This document shows, piece by piece, positions 61,662 through 64,000 of a stretch of 64,000 nt of DNA. Source of the stretch: Dyella_B nitratireducens. GTDB lineage: Bacteria; Pseudomonadota; Gammaproteobacteria; Xanthomonadales; Rhodanobacteraceae. The stretch is from positions 2,418,001-2,482,000 of the forward strand of contig NZ_CP064032.1 of the NCBI RefSeq assembly GCF_049532905.1. The letters run 5' to 3'. Position numbers and translations under genes: made by a program. The notes under the pieces were generated by a model. That model was not told where the DNA came from. It did no database searches and saw only the letters and a program-made list of their open reading frames with translations. Position 1 is the first letter of the stretch. Every line of letters starts with the position of its first letter.

Positions 61662-61732
61662 GTAGGTTGGGGTGCAAACCCCAACATTGAATTGCCATGC
61701 ATCGCGATGTTGGGGTTTGCACCCCAACCTAC
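61662..61732. repeat. family A inverted repeat
   Basis: Complete copy between convergent genes, supplying the TAG stop (61729-61731, reverse strand) of the next gene. Confidence 0.95.
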
Positions 61733-62169
61733 TTGGGCAACACCACTGGCCCCAACATCGACAACGCCTGTTCCGCGCCAAGCCGCTTGGCTTCCTCAAG
61801 CACATCAGCGGGCACCCATTGCGGATACGGCACCTCGTGGGCTTCATGATGACCTTTGGCCGTGTGTTCCTCATACACCTGCGCAAGCCACGCAGGTTCG
61901 AAGCGATCGGCGAGTCGAACTAGCGCCGGCCATAGCCGCCGATGCACGAACGTCACCTTGCCATCCACCAAGCGACAGACAAGGATCTCCGGCGATTCGG
62001 CCAGTTGCTGGAATACCCGGAAGATCTCATGGCTCTTGGGATGCGCCCACCAACTACCCTTGATCGGCTCACCCGCAATCACTTCCGCCATACGAGGAAC
62101 CGGACCACATGCTGCGCTGAGCACGATGCCGTGCTCACGAATAAAGCCCATGGCCTGATCGAAAGTCAT
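61729..62169 (-). CDS. hypothetical protein
   Basis: A 146-residue soluble protein with recognisable folded segments (MAEVIAGEPIKGSWWAHPKS, VCRLVDGKVTFVHRRLWPAL, RFEPAWLAQVYEEH). I cannot name the family. It is the last gene of a three-gene unit with the DUF302 gene (3 bases away) and a secreted protein. Its stop codon comes from the family A repeat, so its native 3' end may have been altered. Confidence 0.6.
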   Translation of the reverse strand: MTFDQAMGFIREHGIVLSAACGPVPRMAEVIAGEPIKGSWWAHPKSHEIFRVFQQLAESPEILVCRLVDGKVTFVHRRLWPALVRLADRFEPAWLAQVYEEHTAKGHHEAHEVPYPQWVPADVLEEAKRLGAEQALSMLGPVVLPK

Positions 62170-62172
62170 GCC

Positions 62173-62580
62173 TCAGTTCGACTCAGGCTTGACTCCCAAC
62201 ACGTTCGCGACCAGCGCTTCCACCGGCAAAAGATTGGTTTCAAGCGCTTGTGGCAATGCGTGCCGCTCGATCAAATACTTGGTGCTATTGATCAACACTT
62301 CTACCCTGCCCGGCTCGTTTTCCACGACCAAAGCCTTCAGCGGAAGATCGATACCCGCGTCAGGATTGGCAAGCATCAGCGGCGTGCCGGCCTTCGGATT
62401 ACCGAAAATGATTAAGGTTGTGGGTGGCATCATCAGGCCAATCGCCACGGCCTCGGCCTGTTGATCGATGCTGGCAAATACCTTGATACCGCGCTCGGCA
62501 AGCGCAGCGTGTAGGCGCTGTACCGTCTCTTTGAATGCGTGGGGACTATGAAAGCGAAGTATTCCGGTATGACTAGCCAT
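62173..62580 (-). CDS. DUF302 protein
   Basis: The 135-residue protein has the DUF302 features. One is an N-terminal alpha helix with FKETVQRLHAALAERGIKVF, FASIDQQAEA. The other is the characteristic IIFGNPKAGTPLMLANPDAG with DLPLKALVVENE. It lacks a signal peptide. DUF302 domains are small alpha/beta folds sometimes linked to metal or sulfur metabolism, with no firm function. It overlaps no gene but has 3- and 14-base gaps to its neighbours. Confidence 0.85.
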   Translation of the reverse strand: MASHTGILRFHSPHAFKETVQRLHAALAERGIKVFASIDQQAEAVAIGLMMPPTTLIIFGNPKAGTPLMLANPDAGIDLPLKALVVENEPGRVEVLINSTKYLIERHALPQALETNLLPVEALVANVLGVKPESN

Positions 62581-62594
62581 CGTGTTTTACCTCG

Positions 62595-63251
62595 TCAATG
62601 CTCAGCATGCATGCGTCGAATCCTCACCGTGCTTCCATCCGCATAAGTCACCACGAATGTGGAGCCTTCGTGCGATTGCGTTTTCACCGGCACCGGATCT
62701 TGATCGCGTGCTGCCAGCAAAGCTTCCCGGTTATAGGCAGCCAGTTCACCGTTGGGCATCAGCACCATCGGCGGACTGAACGGCTCGAAGCTGGTATAGA
62801 AATGCTCATCATTGCAGTCGCTGCAACCCATGGCAGATGCAAGCGGCAGGCGCTTCACCCAGATCCAATACTTGTTCTCATGCCTGATCAGGATGCGGTT
62901 GGGATCGTTCTGGATTTCCGTGGCAACGCCACCCGGATGCCACACACGCACCAGACTTGCCCGGCTGCAATCCGCCGAAGCGCATTCCTGCACCACCAAG
63001 TAATCGTCATTCGCCAGATACACCGGCTCAACACTGAGAACGTCTTCGGCAACCAGTGGTTGCGAGGGAAACACGATCGACGGCATACGCGGATCGACCT
63101 TGAAATCGCCCGAGATGAGATAACCACCGTGATGCGAGGTGTAAGCCGGCGCGGTCACCTGCACAGGTGGCAAGGTTTTCTGGTCGTTGGCCAGGCCAGG
63201 CAGACAGACGATGGCAAATATCCAGGCGAACCGTGATGCCATGCTGCTCAT
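62595..63251 (-). CDS. secreted protein of unknown function
   Basis: The 218-residue protein begins at ATG 63251 behind AGGGAGG, with a signal peptide (FAWIFAIVCLPGLA). The mature beta-rich chain contains C-x4-C (ECASADC) and C-x2-C (MGCSDC) motifs, and tandem strands such as YLVVQECASAD and FVVTYADGSTVRIRR. I recognise no family. It opens the unit with the DUF302 and hypothetical genes and should be periplasmic, with possible disulfides or metal binding. The longer frame upstream is not credible. Confidence 0.62.
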   Translation of the reverse strand: MSSMASRFAWIFAIVCLPGLANDQKTLPPVQVTAPAYTSHHGGYLISGDFKVDPRMPSIVFPSQPLVAEDVLSVEPVYLANDDYLVVQECASADCSRASLVRVWHPGGVATEIQNDPNRILIRHENKYWIWVKRLPLASAMGCSDCNDEHFYTSFEPFSPPMVLMPNGELAAYNREALLAARDQDPVPVKTQSHEGSTFVVTYADGSTVRIRRMHAEH

Positions 63252-63343
63252 GCGACCTCCCTGCCGGAAACATGATCGACGGCGGGATCGTACACGCCGA
63301 ACGGCCGAAATGCAGCACGTCGCCCAGTCGAATGACCTTGCGA

Positions 63344-63775
63344 TCACTTTTCAAGCAATTGCTTGATATCCGGAAGTGCGTAGCTCCAGAAGAACTCGGC
63401 GTGCTTATAGGCCGCATGACTCTGGAAATGTTCATGCAGAACGGTAAGCAAGGCTGCTTCGGCATGCTGCTCCAGACGGAACGTAAGCGTGCTGCGATTT
63501 TCAGGCCTATCCGGAAGACCCGCCGCTTCGCTCCAGTGGTTGTACTTCAACAAGCTGGCGTACTCCGCAACCAGCACCGTTCCTCGATCATGAAACAGCC
63601 TGTCCTTGCCTGGCATCCGAACGGCATAGCTGATGTCGCTGCCGGGTTGCCATAAGGATTCCACCTGCGCGCCGAGCATCCATGCGGCAATAAGGCCCGG
63701 CTCTGTCAGTGCGCGCCAGACGTGCTCTGCGTCGGTGCTGATGCTTATGGATGCTTTGACGAATGGGTTGATCAT
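63344..63775 (-). CDS. SRPBCC/AHSA1-family protein
   Basis: The 143-residue protein has the START-like fold. An N-terminal strand and helix (VKASISISTDAEHVWRALTE) is followed by PGLIAAWMLGAQVESLWQPG and a long C-terminal helix (FFWSYALPDIKQLLEK). Members bind hydrophobic ligands or act as Aha1-like activators. An ATG three codons upstream (63784) is an alternative start. No operon partner is obvious, since the next gene starts 92 bases downstream. Confidence 0.8.
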   Translation of the reverse strand: MINPFVKASISISTDAEHVWRALTEPGLIAAWMLGAQVESLWQPGSDISYAVRMPGKDRLFHDRGTVLVAEYASLLKYNHWSEAAGLPDRPENRSTLTFRLEQHAEAALLTVLHEHFQSHAAYKHAEFFWSYALPDIKQLLEK

Positions 63776-63833
63776 GGGCGGCATTGCAAATAGGACGAGA
63801 CATTTTACTTTGCTCTCGCCATACCTCAGTCGC

Positions 63834-63914
63834 GTAGGTTGGGTTAGCGCAGCGTAACCCAACGGTGCTGGCGACGAAGCATTGTTGGGTTACGCTGCGC
63901 TAACCCAACCTACG
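63834..63914. repeat. family B inverted repeat
   Basis: Second copy of the GTTGGGTTAGCGCAGCGTAA type, with arms identical to the first copy at 45358-45433 and a longer spacer. A family C end (CCGGCCTTCGCCGGAATGACGG) follows at 63945-63966. Confidence 0.95.
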
Positions 63915-64000
63915 CCGCTGCGCACCGCATGTTTGTACTGGATTCCGGCCTTCGCCGGAATGACGGTGAGGCAAGCGCACACCCCATGAAGAAAGCCATG

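Noticed and set aside
17620..61732. Regularly recurring repeats as a CRISPR array
   Set aside because: Copies are kilobases apart, palindromic and not in tandem, and no cas genes are present.

Overview
The window looks like chromosomal DNA of a GC-rich gammaproteobacterium of the Xanthomonadales, most likely a Rhodanobacteraceae member of the Dyella/Luteibacter/Rhodanobacter type. This is inferred from the gene repertoire (a DUF3247-like fragment, a DUF2946/TonB-receptor/PepSY set, a CLC-CBS channel, a DUF3772-type MscS channel) and from the many short intergenic palindromic repeats. No rRNA, tRNA, CRISPR array, complete insertion sequence or prophage was recognised.

Layout. 0-2.6 kb: a YkgJ-type Cys-cluster protein and an AT-richer toxin-antitoxin remnant (intact UPF0175 antitoxin, truncated DUF3368/PIN-like toxin). 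2.7-6.6 kb: a two-gene unit of an L-amino-acid-oxidase-like flavoenzyme and a thiamine-diphosphate 2-keto-acid decarboxylase. 6.6-8.6 kb: gene-poor, with a small Cys-rich secreted protein. 8.6-11.4 kb: an unknown protein coupled to an IscS-like cysteine desulfurase, facing an M15-peptidase-like gene pair. 11.5-12.3 kb: a GNAT/DUF1778 toxin-antitoxin pair. 12.5-17.6 kb: aldo/keto reductase, NTF2-like protein and a GAF-GGDEF-EAL protein. 17.6-18.9 kb: gene debris (DUF3247-like and TlpA-like fragments) plus a TfoX-N protein.

19.1-22.2 kb: a minimal class II lanthipeptide locus, a LanM synthetase preceded by a 67-residue Cys-rich precursor peptide, with no transporter or protease beside it. This is the most interesting locus in the window. 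22.4-24.2 kb: Lrp-type regulator divergent from alanine dehydrogenase. 25-31.5 kb: glutathione transferase, KGG stress protein, MerR-type regulator with copper P-type ATPase behind a 20-bp-spacer MerR promoter, and a CLC-CBS chloride channel. 31.6-36.1 kb: ABC exporter and MscS-family channel. 36.3-37.3 kb: an orphan protein with an HExxH zinc-peptidase motif, possibly an exported effector. 37.4-45.3 kb: AraC regulator, VOC protein, secreted esterase and beta-lactamase-fold hydrolase, PD40 protein, and an overlapping operon of secreted guanyl RNase, barstar and S4 RNA-binding protein.

45.5-55.1 kb: lipoprotein MsrA, GGDEF-EAL sensor, heme-oxygenase-fold oxidase, secreted unknown protein, berberine-bridge-like flavoenzyme, PanE-like reductase. 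55.2-60.7 kb: a probable copper-handling set of DUF2946 protein, TonB-dependent receptor, Met-rich PepSY membrane protein and two small secreted proteins. 60.8-63.8 kb: AraC-GyrI regulator, a DUF302 operon and an SRPBCC protein.

Nine complete copies and one half copy of a 70-75 bp inverted repeat lie between genes, and in six cases the repeat itself supplies the TAG stop codon of the abutting coding sequence. Several other palindromic families (24-36 bp perfect arms) are also dispersed. All functional calls rest on reading the translated sequence, without database searches.
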